From Actinacidiphila bryophytorum (lineage in GTDB: Bacteria; Actinomycetota; Actinomycetes; Streptomycetales; Streptomycetaceae): a stretch of DNA of 64,000 nt. Location of the stretch: positions 62,001-126,000 of the forward strand of contig NZ_JAFFIX010000023.1 in NCBI RefSeq assembly GCF_016916835.1, written 5' to 3'. Below are positions 54,611 through 63,677 of the stretch, piece after piece (within the stretch, counting starts at the first letter, position 1; each line of letters begins with the position of its first letter). The translations under genes and the position numbers were made by a program. The notes under the pieces were generated by a model, which was not told the origin of the DNA, ran no database searches, and saw nothing but the letters and a program-made list of their open reading frames with translations.

Positions 54611-55119
54611 CCGCCGCCGACGACGACCGCGCCAGGGCCGCCGTCGCGCAGCTGCCCGTCACCTTCCGGCCGCTGGTCACCCGTGTGGTGCTGATCACCA
54701 TGGGGACGCTGCTGCTCGCGGTGCTCAGCACCCTGGCCGTGGTCATGCCGTACGAGGGCGTGTCCCCGTGGAGCACCGGCGACCGGGTCACCCTGGTCGT
54801 CGTCGGGGTGCTGGCGCTGGCCCTGCTGGCGCTGCTCAGCCGCCCCAAGGCGGTCGCGGACGCCGACGGCCTGACCGTGGTCAACCTGACCGTCAGAAGG
54901 CGGCTGGCCTGGGCGGAAGTGCTGGCCGTGCGGCTGCGGCCGGGCGACGCCTGGGTCCATCTGGACCTCGCGGACGGCACCACGCTCGCGGTGATGGGCA
55001 TCCAGCCCGGCATCGCCAGGCGGCAGGCCATCGGCGACGCCCGGCGCTTGCGGACCCTGGTCGAGGCGCTCGGCGAGGCCCGCGGCGACGGCCCCGGCGA
55101 AAGTGACGCCCCGCGGTGA
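54607..55119 (+). CDS. PH-domain membrane protein
   Basis: The 170-residue protein has two membrane helices (VVLITMGTLLLAVLSTLAVV and VTLVVVGVLALALLALL, about residues 27-80) and a C-terminal bacterial PH-like domain (from about residue 84). Similar small genes are common behind hisG in Streptomyces, as I recall. The function is unknown. The GTG overlaps the hisG stop, so it is translated with it. Confidence 0.8.
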   Translation: MTAADDDRARAAVAQLPVTFRPLVTRVVLITMGTLLLAVLSTLAVVMPYEGVSPWSTGDRVTLVVVGVLALALLALLSRPKAVADADGLTVVNLTVRRRLAWAEVLAVRLRPGDAWVHLDLADGTTLAVMGIQPGIARRQAIGDARRLRTLVEALGEARGDGPGESDAPR

Positions 55120-55304
55120 AAGGGGCGCCCGCCGTTCTTCGCGGCCGCCACCCCAATGACTACTCTGGATCCGGGCGGTGCCGTGACGGCGCCGCCCGCG
55201 GAACCGCCCGACCGACCGAGGAGTGACACTCACACCCCGATGGACGAACCGTCCGGTAGTACCTGCGCCGCCCCTCCCGACCAGTCCCATGGAGCGGCGG
55301 CCTC

Positions 55305-56642
55305 ATGAGCACGTCACTGCTGCTGCTCGCGGCAGCCCTTGTCCTGATCATCGCCAACGGTTTCTTCGTCGCCGCCGAGTTCGGCCTGGTGACGGTGGAA
55401 CGCCCGGCCGCGGAACGCGCCGCCGCCGAGGGCGACCGCCGGGCGGCCGGCGTCGTCGCCGCCTTGCGCCGGCTGTCCTTCCAGCTGTCCGGCACCCAGC
55501 TCGGCATCACCATCACCTCGCTGGTCGTCGGCATGCTCGCCGAACCCGCGCTCGCCGACCTGCTGACCGGCCCGATCAGCGCCGCCGGCATACCGGACGG
55601 CGCCGCCCCCGGCGTCGCCGTCGTGGTCGGCATGATGGCCGCGTCCGCCGTCCAGATGGTGATCGGCGAGCTGGTCCCCAAGAACTGGGCGGTGTCCAGG
55701 CCGCTCGCCGTCGCCCGGATGGTCGCAGGCCCGCAGCGGGCCTTCTCCCGCGCCTTCGGCCCGGTCATCGAACTGCTCAACACCGCGGCCAACCGCCTGG
55801 TGCGGATGCTCGGCGTGGAGCCCGCGGACGAGCTGGCCTCCGCCCGCACCCCCACCGAGCTGGTCTCGCTCGCCCGGCACTCGGCCCTGGCCGGGGCGCT
55901 GGAGCAGGACACCGCCGACCTGTTCGTGCGCACCCTCTCGCTCGGCGACCTCACCGCGGAGAACGTGATGACCCCCCGGGTCAGGGTCAGCGCCCTGGAG
56001 GACACCGCCACCGCGGCCGACGTCCTGAACCTCACCCGGGCCACCGGTCTCTCCCGGTTCCCGGTCTACCGCAGCCGCCTGGACGACATCGTGGGCATGG
56101 TCCACCTCAAGGACGCCCTGGCCGTCCCCGCGCAGCTGCGCGACCGCACCGCGGTCGGCAGGATCGCGGTCGTCCCGCTGCTGGTCCCCGAGACGCTGGC
56201 CGCGCAGCCGCTGCTGGAACTGCTCCGCAGCCAGCAGCCCATCGCGGTCGTCGTCGACGAGTACGGCGGCACCGCGGGCGTGGTCACCCTGGAGGACATC
56301 GTCGAGGAGCTGGTCGGCGAGGTGCGCGACGAGCACGACGCCGTGGACCTGCCCGACCTCGCCCAGGCACCGCCGGAGAACGGCCACCCCGCCTGGGACG
56401 CCGACGGCGGCTGCCGTATCGACACCCTGGCCCGTATCGGCCTTGAGGCGCCGGAAGGCCCGTACGAGACCGTCGCGGGCCTGGTCGCCGACCTGCTGGG
56501 GCGCATCCCCGAGGTCGGCGACACCGCGGAGCTGCCCGGGTGGCGGCTGCGGGTCGCCGAGGTCGGCCACCACCGGGCCGAGCGCGTCAGGATCGTGCGG
56601 ACGGCGCAGGACCAGGACGCGGCCGAGGAGGGTGAGCGATGA
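55305..56642 (+). CDS. CNNM/CBS-domain membrane protein (HlyC/CorC family) 1
   Basis: The 445-residue protein has an N-terminal DUF21/CNNM membrane domain with three to four helices (ALVLIIANGFFVAAEFGLV first). A CBS pair (about residues 215-345, with VMTPRVRVSALED and VVDEYGGTAGVVTLEDIVEE) follows, then a C-terminal CorC_HlyC domain. The family is linked to magnesium or cobalt efflux and stress tolerance. It is translationally coupled (ATGA) to a shorter relative, so they probably form a heteromer. Confidence 0.88.
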   Translation: MSTSLLLLAAALVLIIANGFFVAAEFGLVTVERPAAERAAAEGDRRAAGVVAALRRLSFQLSGTQLGITITSLVVGMLAEPALADLLTGPISAAGIPDGAAPGVAVVVGMMAASAVQMVIGELVPKNWAVSRPLAVARMVAGPQRAFSRAFGPVIELLNTAANRLVRMLGVEPADELASARTPTELVSLARHSALAGALEQDTADLFVRTLSLGDLTAENVMTPRVRVSALEDTATAADVLNLTRATGLSRFPVYRSRLDDIVGMVHLKDALAVPAQLRDRTAVGRIAVVPLLVPETLAAQPLLELLRSQQPIAVVVDEYGGTAGVVTLEDIVEELVGEVRDEHDAVDLPDLAQAPPENGHPAWDADGGCRIDTLARIGLEAPEGPYETVAGLVADLLGRIPEVGDTAELPGWRLRVAEVGHHRAERVRIVRTAQDQDAAEEGER

Positions 56643-57691
56643 GCGTGCTGCAACTGCTGTTCGCGCTGCTCCTGGTGCTCGGCAACGGCTTCTTCGTCGG
56701 CGCGGAGTTCGCGCTGGTCTCGGTCCGCCGCAGCCAGATCGAACCGCTGGCCGCCGCACACCGCAGGGCGCGCACCGTGCTGTACGGCCTGGAGCACCTG
56801 CCGCAGATGATGGCCGCCGCCCAGTTCGGCGTCACTGTCTGCTCGCTGACCCTGGGCGCGGTCGCCGAACCCACCGTCGCGCACCTGCTGGAACCGGTCT
56901 TCGCCGCCGCCCACGTGCCCGACGACCTGGTGCACGCCATCGGGTACGCCCTCGCGCTGGCCCTGGTGGTCTTCCTGCACCTGGTCATCGGCGAACTCGT
57001 CCCGAAGAACCTGGCGATGGCCGACCCGGAGAAGACCGCGCTGTGGCTCAGCCCCGGCCTGGTCGGCTTCGCCCGGGTCTTCCGCCCGGTCATCGTGGTG
57101 CTCGGCGCGTGCGCCCGGGTCATCCTGCGGGCCTGCGGCGTCGAGCCGAAGGACGAGGTCGACGCGGTCTTCACCAGCGCCGAGCTGACCGTGCTGGTGG
57201 AGGACGCCAGGCGGGCCGGGCTGCTGGACTCCGACGAGCAGGAGCGCCTGGAGGACGCGCTGGAGCTGGGCACCCGCCCGGTCACCGAGGTGCTGCTCAC
57301 CCCGGACCAGCTGATCACCCTGGCGCCCACGGCGACCGCCCGCGAGGTCGAGGAGCTGACCGTACGCACCGGCTACTCCCGCTTCCCCGTGGCGGCCGGG
57401 GCCGGAGCCGGGTACCTGGGCTACCTGCACGTCAAGGACGTGCTGGACCTGGAGGACCAGGACCGCCCGGTGCCGCAGCGGCTGTGGCGGCCCATCACCA
57501 CGCTGCGCGCCGACCTCCCGCTGGACGACGCGCTGACCTCGATGCGGCGGGCCGCCTCCCACCTCGCGGCGGTCGCGGACCCCACCGGGCGGGTACTCGG
57601 CCTGGTCGCCCTGGAGGACGTGCTGGAGATGCTGGTCGGCGAGGTCCGCGACCCCTCGCACCGCTCGGCGCCCGGCGAACTCGTCGGCTGA
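56639..57691 (+). CDS. CNNM/CBS-domain membrane protein 2
   Basis: The 350-residue protein repeats the plan of its neighbour: a CNNM membrane domain (VLGNGFFVGAEFALVSVRRSQ near residue 13) and a CBS pair (to about residue 335, with GRVLGLVALEDVLEMLVGEV). It lacks the C-terminal CorC_HlyC domain, so it is the shorter partner. The ATG overlaps the previous stop. It converges on the AAA ATPase gene, with 21 bases between. Confidence 0.87.
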   Translation: MSVLQLLFALLLVLGNGFFVGAEFALVSVRRSQIEPLAAAHRRARTVLYGLEHLPQMMAAAQFGVTVCSLTLGAVAEPTVAHLLEPVFAAAHVPDDLVHAIGYALALALVVFLHLVIGELVPKNLAMADPEKTALWLSPGLVGFARVFRPVIVVLGACARVILRACGVEPKDEVDAVFTSAELTVLVEDARRAGLLDSDEQERLEDALELGTRPVTEVLLTPDQLITLAPTATAREVEELTVRTGYSRFPVAAGAGAGYLGYLHVKDVLDLEDQDRPVPQRLWRPITTLRADLPLDDALTSMRRAASHLAAVADPTGRVLGLVALEDVLEMLVGEVRDPSHRSAPGELVG

Positions 57692-57712
57692 CGGCCCCGC
57701 CGCCCGCCTCGG

Positions 57713-59629
57713 CTACTCGGCCGGGTCGGGCGGCGGGATGCCGGGGCCGCGGCCCGAGAGCACCTCGCCGTACGCCTGCATCAGGTCCGGCAGTCGCAGC
57801 GTCGACAGCTCCTCGCGGCTCGGCGTCGCCGGATACTCCGACAGCCGCAGGTCGCGGTAGGCGCAGCTCTTCTCGTACAGCGTGCGCAGCAGCCGCCCGT
57901 TGCCCAGCTCGTCGATCCAGCCCTGGTCCACGACATGGCCGCTGATCGCCCGCAGCTCGTCCAGCGCCTCGTCGTCCCAGTGGTCGCCGTTCTCGGCGGC
58001 CAGCACCTGGCCGATCCTGGTCAGCTCCAGCGGGCGGTAGCTGGGGAAGTCCACCCGGGTGGTGAAGCGCGAGCTGAGGCCGGGGTTCGCGGCCAGCAGC
58101 CGGTCCATGCCCTCGGGATACCCGGCCAGGATGACCACCAGCCGGTCCCGGTTGTCCTCGGCGCGCTTGAGCAGCACCTGCAGGGCCTCGTCGCCGTACG
58201 CGTCGCCCTTGCTGTACCCGGAGTTGGACAGCGCATAGGCCTCGTCCACGAACAGCACACCGCCGAGCGCAGAGTCGATCAGCTCGTTGGCCTTCACCGC
58301 GGTCTGCCCCAGGAACTCGCCGACCAGGTCGGAGCGCTGGGCCTCCACCAGGTGGTCCCCGCCCAGCAGTCCCAGCGCGTAGAACACCCGGCCCAATATG
58401 CGGGCCACCGTGGTCTTGCCGGTGCCGGAGGGGCCGGAGAAGACGAAGTGCCGCTTCGGCGGCTGCACCGGCAGGCCCTGGCCCGCCCGCAGCCGCGCCA
58501 TCCGCAGCTGTGCCGACAGCGCCTTGACCTGCCGCTTGACCGGTTCCAGGCCCACCATGCCGTCCAGCTCCGCGAGCGCCTGGGCCAGCAGCACCGGATC
58601 GGAGCCGCCGAGCGGCAGTTGGGCGGGCAGCGCGCCGGTCAGCGGCGCGGCGGCCCGGTCGCGTATGTCGTCGTCCAGGGTGCCCGCGGACGCCAGCAGT
58701 GCGTCGTCCAGCTCCGGGTTGCCCGGCGGCCGGCCCTCGCCGGGGTCCGCGTACATCGCCGCGTCCATGTCGGCCGCGCCCTCGGGGACCGCCTGCCCGC
58801 CGCCCGCCAGCGACACCGCGGTCGCCAGCCCCGCACCCTCGTCGAGGCCGTCGTCGGTCTCGTGGATCGCGGCCAGCCGCGCCGCGGTGTCCATGAACGC
58901 CGGGTCCACCCGGTGCACCGCGCGGTAGAGCGGTACGGCGGCGGCCGTCCGCCCCGTCCCCTCGTACGCCCGCGCCAGCCAGTACCGCAGCTCCTTGCGC
59001 TGCGGCTGCTCGCTGCGGCACCGCATCAGGGCCGCGGCGAGCAGCGGTTCCGCCTGGCCGCACATTTCGAGGCGCACCCGGGCCATGCCGCCGAAAAGCC
59101 CCGCCTCGATGCCCAGCAGCGGGTCGCCGAGCAGCGGTTCCGTATGCCGGACGAGGTGCTCCCAGTCCTTGACCAGATACGCCCGGCAGGCGTGCAGGAA
59201 GCGCACCTGCGGATCGGTGTCGACCGGCGGGCAGTCCGCCAGCGCGCGGTCCAGCTCGGCGACATGGCGGCCGTCCAGCCAGTGCGAGGCGTGCGCCAGC
59301 AGCAGGTCCCTGCTGGTCTCCAGCACCGGCTGCACCCACCAGCCGAGCCAGTACCAGGAGTTCAGGGTGCGGCGGTGCGCCGCGCGCTGCTCCCCGAAAC
59401 GGTCCCGGTGCCGGTACATCTGCAGCAGCGCGGTCGCGGTGTCCGCCCGCAGCGCGTGCAGCCCCAGCCAGGCGTCGGCCATCCCCGGGTCGATGCGGAC
59501 CGCGGTCTTGAACTCCTCCTCGGCCTGGACGTAGGCGCCCATCGTGTACGCGTCGATGCCGCGCAGCCAGGCGAGGTCGGCCGGGGCGGCCGTGCGGTCG
59601 GTGCCGAAGTCCATCGAGTCCCCACCCAT
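57713..59629 (-). CDS. AAA ATPase with TPR domain, EccA/CbbX-like
   Basis: The 638-residue protein has an N-terminal helical TPR-like half (ALAWLRGIDAYTMGAY..., repeated helices to about residue 330). A CbbX/EccA-type AAA domain follows: Walker A FSGPSGTGKTTVARILG near residue 408, Walker B GGVLFVDEAYALSNSGYSKG, and the arginine-finger region PGLSSRFTTRVDFPSY. EccA belongs to type VII secretion, but no other ESX gene is seen nearby. ATG 59629 follows GGGGGA; ATG 59614 and 59632 are alternatives. Confidence 0.85.
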   Translation of the reverse strand: MGGDSMDFGTDRTAAPADLAWLRGIDAYTMGAYVQAEEEFKTAVRIDPGMADAWLGLHALRADTATALLQMYRHRDRFGEQRAAHRRTLNSWYWLGWWVQPVLETSRDLLLAHASHWLDGRHVAELDRALADCPPVDTDPQVRFLHACRAYLVKDWEHLVRHTEPLLGDPLLGIEAGLFGGMARVRLEMCGQAEPLLAAALMRCRSEQPQRKELRYWLARAYEGTGRTAAAVPLYRAVHRVDPAFMDTAARLAAIHETDDGLDEGAGLATAVSLAGGGQAVPEGAADMDAAMYADPGEGRPPGNPELDDALLASAGTLDDDIRDRAAAPLTGALPAQLPLGGSDPVLLAQALAELDGMVGLEPVKRQVKALSAQLRMARLRAGQGLPVQPPKRHFVFSGPSGTGKTTVARILGRVFYALGLLGGDHLVEAQRSDLVGEFLGQTAVKANELIDSALGGVLFVDEAYALSNSGYSKGDAYGDEALQVLLKRAEDNRDRLVVILAGYPEGMDRLLAANPGLSSRFTTRVDFPSYRPLELTRIGQVLAAENGDHWDDEALDELRAISGHVVDQGWIDELGNGRLLRTLYEKSCAYRDLRLSEYPATPSREELSTLRLPDLMQAYGEVLSGRGPGIPPPDPAE

Positions 59630-60016
59630 CATTCCCCCGCCAACCACCCCTCGGCGCACCGGAGTTGGTCCCCGCCCCAGCCACTGCGCCCCCGGTCCCA
59701 CCCTCGGGCATCGTACCCGCGAAGAGGTCAACTCCGTAGAGTGCGTCTCCCTGCGGGGCTTCGGTAGCTGGGTGCCCCTTGCGCGCTGGCCTTGCTCCTT
59801 CCCCGCCGTGGGCGGCGACCAATGCCCTGCCCCTCGCGGTGGGCTCTCGGCCTCAGCGCCGTGGGAACTGCGCGCCCAGCCCGGACGGGCGGGAAGGACG
59901 CAACGCCACAGCAAGTGGCAATCACCCGGCGCCGCGACGGAACGTGAGGGATGAGCGTGGCGGGAGGGGGCTCGGGGGCGCACCCGGGCGCGGAAAGGGC
60001 GGGTGGGTGGGAAAGA

Positions 60017-60054
60017 CGAAGCCCCCGGTCACGGGGGAACAACCGGGGGCTTCG
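60017..60054. terminator. Terminator hairpin 1
   Basis: CGAAGCCCCCGG (60017-60028) pairs with CCGGGGGCTTCG (60043-60054), a 12-bp perfect stem with a 14-base loop. It lies downstream of the minus-strand kinase-like gene and serves as its terminator. Confidence 0.7.
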
Positions 60055-60063
60055 TGCTACGTG

Positions 60064-60081
60064 GCGGCCTTCCGGGGCCGC
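60064..60081. terminator. Terminator hairpin 2
   Basis: GCGGCC (60064-60069) pairs with GGCCGC (60076-60081) around TTCCGG, 43 bases beyond the end of the minus-strand kinase-like gene. AT-rich bases flank it (TTGGTTGAAAACGTAATT). Confidence 0.45.
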
Positions 60082-60124
60082 TTGGTTGAAAACGTAATTG
60101 CTCCGCGCCAAGCGGTCAAGTGCG

Positions 60125-60730
60125 TCACCGCCCGTGACCGAACGGACCGCGAGCGGCGCGATATCCGTCCTCCGTCTGGTGGACCAGAAGGTCCGCGAAC
60201 GGCCGCGTCGGATCCTCCGCGAAGTGCTCGTCCTCCGCCGCGGACCACCCGGTCCAGAAGTGCGCCAGGGACGGCCCGTCCCGCCGGATGCCGCGCCGCC
60301 TGGCGGTCCCGGGGTCCACCTCAAGCCACAGGGTGAGCGCCAGCGAGGGCCGCAGCGCCCGCCGCCCGCTGGCGACGCCTTCAAGCAGCACCACCGGCGC
60401 CGCGGGTACGGTCTTCTCGCCGTCGAACCGCCGCGCGGCCCAGTCGTAGACCCGGTGCGTGGCGCCGCGGCCCGCCGCGAAGGGGACGAGCAGCTCGGCC
60501 GTGAGCCGTTCGGCCCACCCGAACGGCTCCTCGTGCGTCGCGAAGTCGTCGGTGTGCACCACCGGCACTCCGCCGGCCTCCGCGGCGAGCCGCTGGGCGA
60601 GTGTGCTCTTGCCGGCGCCCGCGTGGCCGTCGACGGCCACCAGGCGTACCGGCCCGCAGGACGGTGCGAGCAGGTGGAGGGTGCCGGCGAGGCCGCGCAG
60701 CGTGAGCCCGGCGGGGCCGTGGTTGTCCAT
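60125..60730 (-). CDS. Uridine kinase-like P-loop protein
   Basis: The 201-residue protein has a P-loop VDGHAGAGKST near residue 34, HTDDFATHEEPFGW, VVLLEGVASGRRAL and a lid-like stretch DPGTARRRGIRRDG. The layout resembles uridine kinase and phosphoribulokinase-type enzymes, but the substrate cannot be fixed. It stands alone and diverges from the M24 peptidase gene 96 bases away. Confidence 0.8.
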   Translation of the reverse strand: MDNHGPAGLTLRGLAGTLHLLAPSCGPVRLVAVDGHAGAGKSTLAQRLAAEAGGVPVVHTDDFATHEEPFGWAERLTAELLVPFAAGRGATHRVYDWAARRFDGEKTVPAAPVVLLEGVASGRRALRPSLALTLWLEVDPGTARRRGIRRDGPSLAHFWTGWSAAEDEHFAEDPTRPFADLLVHQTEDGYRAARGPFGHGR

Positions 60731-60814
60731 GAAGGGCGAGCCTATGCCGCGACCTTGCGGCGGCCCGGCGCGCGCACGCCGCTAAAAGGTTCCGTGTCGG
60801 GCCGTGGTCCCGAT

Positions 60815-60820
60815 TACCGT
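60815..60820 (+). promoter_or_regulatory. Candidate -10 (TACCGT) for leaderless M24 gene
   Basis: TACCGT ends six bases before GTG 60827, and no Shine-Dalgarno precedes the GTG. The transcript is probably leaderless. Confidence 0.4.
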
Positions 60821-60826
60821 GGTCGG

Positions 60827-61957
60827 GTGACCGATATCCAGGACTCCACCGCCCTCCATCCCGCCGACCGCCTCGAACTCGCCAGGAGGGCCACCGCCGA
60901 CGCGGGGGTGGACGCGCTGCTGGTCTCGCCGGGCGCCGACCTGCGTTATCTGACCGGCTATCAGGCGCTGCCGCTGGAGCGGCTGACGTGCCTGGTGGTG
61001 CCGGCCGAGGGGGAGCCCTTCCTGGTGGCGCCGGCCCTTGAGGTCGCGGCGGCGCAGGCGTCCCCGGCGGGCGGGCTCGGCCTGGAGATCACCGGTTTCG
61101 CCGAGACGGACGACGCGTACGCGCTGATCGCCCGCCGGCTGCCGGCCGGTGTGCGGCGTTTCGCGGTGGACAACCACATGTGGGCGGAGAAGCTGCTGGC
61201 CTTCCAGGCCGCGCTGCCCGACGCCCAGGCGTGCCTGGCCGGCGACGTCCTGACGGAGCTTCGCCTGCGCAAGACGCCCGCGGAGGTGGCGGCGCTGCGC
61301 CGGGCGGGCGGCGCCATCGACCGGGTGCACCGCAGGATGGGGGAGTGGCTGCTGGCCGGGCGTACCGAGCGAGAGGTCGCCAGGGACATCGCGGACGCGA
61401 TCGTGGCGGCGGGCCACGCGACGGTGGACTTCGTCATCGTCGGCTCGGGGCCGAACAGCGCGAGCCCGCACCACGAGGTGTCGGACCGGGTGATCCGCAC
61501 CGGCGACCCGGTGGTGGTCGACATCGGCGGCACCACCGCCGACGGCTACTGCTCGGACTCCACCCGCACCTACGCGGTGGGCGAGCCGCCCGCGGCCTTC
61601 CGCGAGCTGTACGAGGTGCTGCTGCGCGCGCAGACCGCGCAGACCGACGCGGTGCGCCCGGGCATCACCGCCGAGCAACTGGACGCGGTGGGGCGGGACA
61701 TCATCACCGCGGCGGGCTACGGCGAGCACTTCATCCACCGTACGGGCCACGGCATCGGCATGGAGTCGCACGAGGAGCCGTACATCGTGGCGGGCAGCAG
61801 CCGGGCGCTGGCGCCGGGCATGGCCTTCTCGATCGAGCCGGGCATCTATCTGCCCGGCACCTTCGGCGCCCGCATCGAGGACATCGCGGTGTGCACGCAA
61901 GACGGCGGCGAGCGGCTGAATCTGACCGGGCGTGACCTGGTGGTCCTGCCGGGCTGA
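60827..61957 (+). CDS. M24 Xaa-Pro peptidase with complete metal site
   Basis: The 376-residue metallopeptidase cleaves Xaa-Pro bonds or a related substrate. All five metal ligands are present: VDIGGTTADGYCSDSTRTY gives two Asp (near residues 229 and 240), TGHGIGMESHEEP the His, and FSIEPGIYLPGTFGARIED two Glu. The N-terminal creatinase-like half ends near residue 140. GTG 60827 is chosen because the -10 and family start agree. It contrasts with the altered M24 protein beside efp. Confidence 0.9.
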   Translation: MTDIQDSTALHPADRLELARRATADAGVDALLVSPGADLRYLTGYQALPLERLTCLVVPAEGEPFLVAPALEVAAAQASPAGGLGLEITGFAETDDAYALIARRLPAGVRRFAVDNHMWAEKLLAFQAALPDAQACLAGDVLTELRLRKTPAEVAALRRAGGAIDRVHRRMGEWLLAGRTEREVARDIADAIVAAGHATVDFVIVGSGPNSASPHHEVSDRVIRTGDPVVVDIGGTTADGYCSDSTRTYAVGEPPAAFRELYEVLLRAQTAQTDAVRPGITAEQLDAVGRDIITAAGYGEHFIHRTGHGIGMESHEEPYIVAGSSRALAPGMAFSIEPGIYLPGTFGARIEDIAVCTQDGGERLNLTGRDLVVLPG

Positions 61958-61971
61958 GCGCCACAGGAGCA

Positions 61972-61985
61972 GACCAATGTTGGTC
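61972..61985. promoter_or_regulatory. GACCAA/TTGGTC palindrome before the C39 gene
   Basis: GACCAA (61972-61977), TG, TTGGTC (61980-61985) is a perfect inverted repeat 124 bases before the secreted peptidase gene. It resembles the dre-like sites at the chitinase, with arms inverted. It may be an operator. Confidence 0.35.
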
Positions 61986-62108
61986 CCGCCACGCGGTCGG
62001 AAAACCTGGTGGAAAGGGCGTCTGGGCTGCAATGGTGGTGCGACCTGCCGCCCGGGCGGCGCGCAGGGGTGTCCCGTACCCGTCGAGGGAAAACGAGGGG
62101 ATTCAGCC

Positions 62109-63515
62109 ATGACAAGTAACGCCCCCCGCCGTGCCGTGATCGCCGCAGCACTGGCCGCCGCGGCGGCCGCGGCGAGCACCGCGGCCGCGCAGTCCGCGTC
62201 GGCCGCGCCGTCCGGCGCCGCCGTTCCCGGCGCGGCGCCGCAGCGGCACGGCCGCGACGGCGAGCCCGACACCGCTCCGGTCGACTACCACGGCTGGACG
62301 TCCTTCGCCGACTGGCTGTTCGGCGCGCACGCGGGCACCCGCCCGGTGCCCGGGCCGCGCCCAGGGCTGGAGTTCGACCGGGCGACCGGCAGCCTGGACT
62401 ACACCGACCCGCACACCGGTATCACCGCCACCTGGGAGTCGGCCTCCTGGACGTCGCCGGTGCGCAAGGTCCCGCACCCGGCGAGCGAGCTGATCTCGTC
62501 GTGGAACGCACACACCCCGGCCGGCACCTGGATCCAGGTGGAGCTGCTGGGCACGTACACCGACGGCACCGCGACCCCGGCGTATGTGATGGGCCGCTGG
62601 ACGGCGGGCGACGGCGACGAGGACATCCGCCGCACCTCGGTGGACGACCAGACCGACGGCAAGAGCAGCATCTGGACCGACACCTTCTCCATCGACGACA
62701 CGACGGCCGGTCCGCTGCTCGCCTCGTACCAGCTGCGGCTGACGCTTTTCCGCAGGCCCGGCAGCAAGCTGACGCCGACCGTGTGGCGGCTGGGAGCGAT
62801 GGCGTCGAACATCCCGGACCGCTTCACCGTGCCGGCCTCCGTGCCGGGCGAGGGCGCGGGTGTGGAGCTGCCGGTGCCGGCGTACTCGCAGAACATCCAC
62901 AAGGGGCAGTACCCGGAGTACGACAACGGCGGCGAGGCCTGGTGCAGCCCGACGTCGTCCACGATGGTCATCGAGTACTGGGGCCGCGGCCCGACCGCCG
63001 AGCAGCTGGCCTGGGTCGACCCGTCGTACGCGGACCCGCAGGTCGACCAGGGCGCCCGCTACACCTACGACTACCAGTACGAGGGCTGCGGCAACTGGCC
63101 CTTCAACGCGGCCTACGCGGCGACGTACAAGGACATGCAGGGCGTCATCACCCGGCTGCACTCGCTGAACGACGTCGAGAAGCTGATCAAGGCCGGAATC
63201 CCGGTGATAACGTCCCAGTCCTTCCTGGCCTCCGAGCTGGACGGCGCCGGCTACGGTACCTCGGGCCATCTGATGGCCCTGGTGGGCTTCACCGCCGAGG
63301 GCGACGTGGTCGCCAACGACCCGGCCAGCGACAGCGACGCGGTGGTGCGCAACGTCTACAAGCGCGCCCAGTTCGAGACGATCTGGCTGCGCACCAAGCG
63401 GATCAACGCCTCCGGCGGGGTCAGCGGCGGCACCGGCGGGGTCTGCTACCTGTACTTCCCTGCCCAGCCGAGCCCGGGGCAGCGGCGGGCGCTCGCGGCG
63501 GTCGGTGTGGTGTGA
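62109..63515 (+). CDS. Secreted C39-like peptidase
   Basis: The 468-residue exported protein has a twin-arginine-like start (SNAPRRAVIAAALAAAAAAA) and probable cleavage near residue 35. A beta-rich domain of about 200 residues follows, then a C39-like papain-fold domain. The catalytic Cys is in GGEAWCSPTSSTMVIEYW (near residue 280) and the His in YGTSGHLMALVGF (near residue 384), with Asp in VVANDPASDSD. It probably acts outside the cell on peptides. ATG 62109 follows GAGGGGATT. A hairpin follows the stop. Confidence 0.85.
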   Translation: MTSNAPRRAVIAAALAAAAAAASTAAAQSASAAPSGAAVPGAAPQRHGRDGEPDTAPVDYHGWTSFADWLFGAHAGTRPVPGPRPGLEFDRATGSLDYTDPHTGITATWESASWTSPVRKVPHPASELISSWNAHTPAGTWIQVELLGTYTDGTATPAYVMGRWTAGDGDEDIRRTSVDDQTDGKSSIWTDTFSIDDTTAGPLLASYQLRLTLFRRPGSKLTPTVWRLGAMASNIPDRFTVPASVPGEGAGVELPVPAYSQNIHKGQYPEYDNGGEAWCSPTSSTMVIEYWGRGPTAEQLAWVDPSYADPQVDQGARYTYDYQYEGCGNWPFNAAYAATYKDMQGVITRLHSLNDVEKLIKAGIPVITSQSFLASELDGAGYGTSGHLMALVGFTAEGDVVANDPASDSDAVVRNVYKRAQFETIWLRTKRINASGGVSGGTGGVCYLYFPAQPSPGQRRALAAVGVV

Positions 63516-63520
63516 AAACG

Positions 63521-63537
63521 GGGCGCTCCGGGCGCCC
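63521..63537 (+). terminator. Terminator after C39 peptidase
   Basis: GGGCGC (63521-63526) pairs with GCGCCC (63532-63537) around TCCGG, followed by TTG, six bases after the stop. Confidence 0.5.
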
Positions 63538-63567
63538 TTGACGTGCGGCGGCCCGCCGGAGACCCCG

Positions 63568-63614
63568 ATTGGTAGAGACCAATTTTGTGGGTTGCTCTAA
63601 AGGTCTGGACCAAG
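63568..63614. promoter_or_regulatory. Two DasR-like (dre) sites upstream of chitinase
   Basis: ATTGGTAGAGACCAAT (63568-63583) and AAAGGTCTGGACCAAG (63599-63614) match the dre consensus ACTGGTCTAGACCAGT at 12 and 11 of 16 bases. Streptomyces chitinase promoters carry such sites bound by DasR until glucosamine phosphates release it. The second site ends three bases before the -35. Confidence 0.6.
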
Positions 63615-63617
63615 TCA

Positions 63618-63646
63618 TTGACGGGTCCGTGTCAGCGCAGGATTCT
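63618..63646 (+). promoter_or_regulatory. Promoter of chitinase gene
   Basis: TTGACG (63618-63623) and GATTCT (63641-63646) are 17 bases apart. AGGAGG at 63665-63670 then precedes the GTG by seven bases. Confidence 0.5.
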
Positions 63647-63677
63647 GCTGGCACGTTCCCCCACAGGAGGTCCAGAC

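Larger units (their letters stand above)
59630..60124. other. Gene-free interval with repeat remnants and terminators
   Basis: These 495 bases lie between the divergent start of the AAA gene and the 3' end of the kinase-like gene. GGGAACTGCGCGCCCAGCCC and GCAACGCCACAGCAAGTGGC near 59864-59930 are relatives of repeats near 32220-32280. Two hairpins near 60017-60081 are listed separately. The AAA gene promoter must be in 59640-59760, but I could not place it. Confidence 0.65.

Noticed and set aside
60001..60124. Possible tRNA or small RNA near the double hairpin
   Set aside because: No cloverleaf, no TTCGA arm or acceptor stem; the stems fit terminators better.
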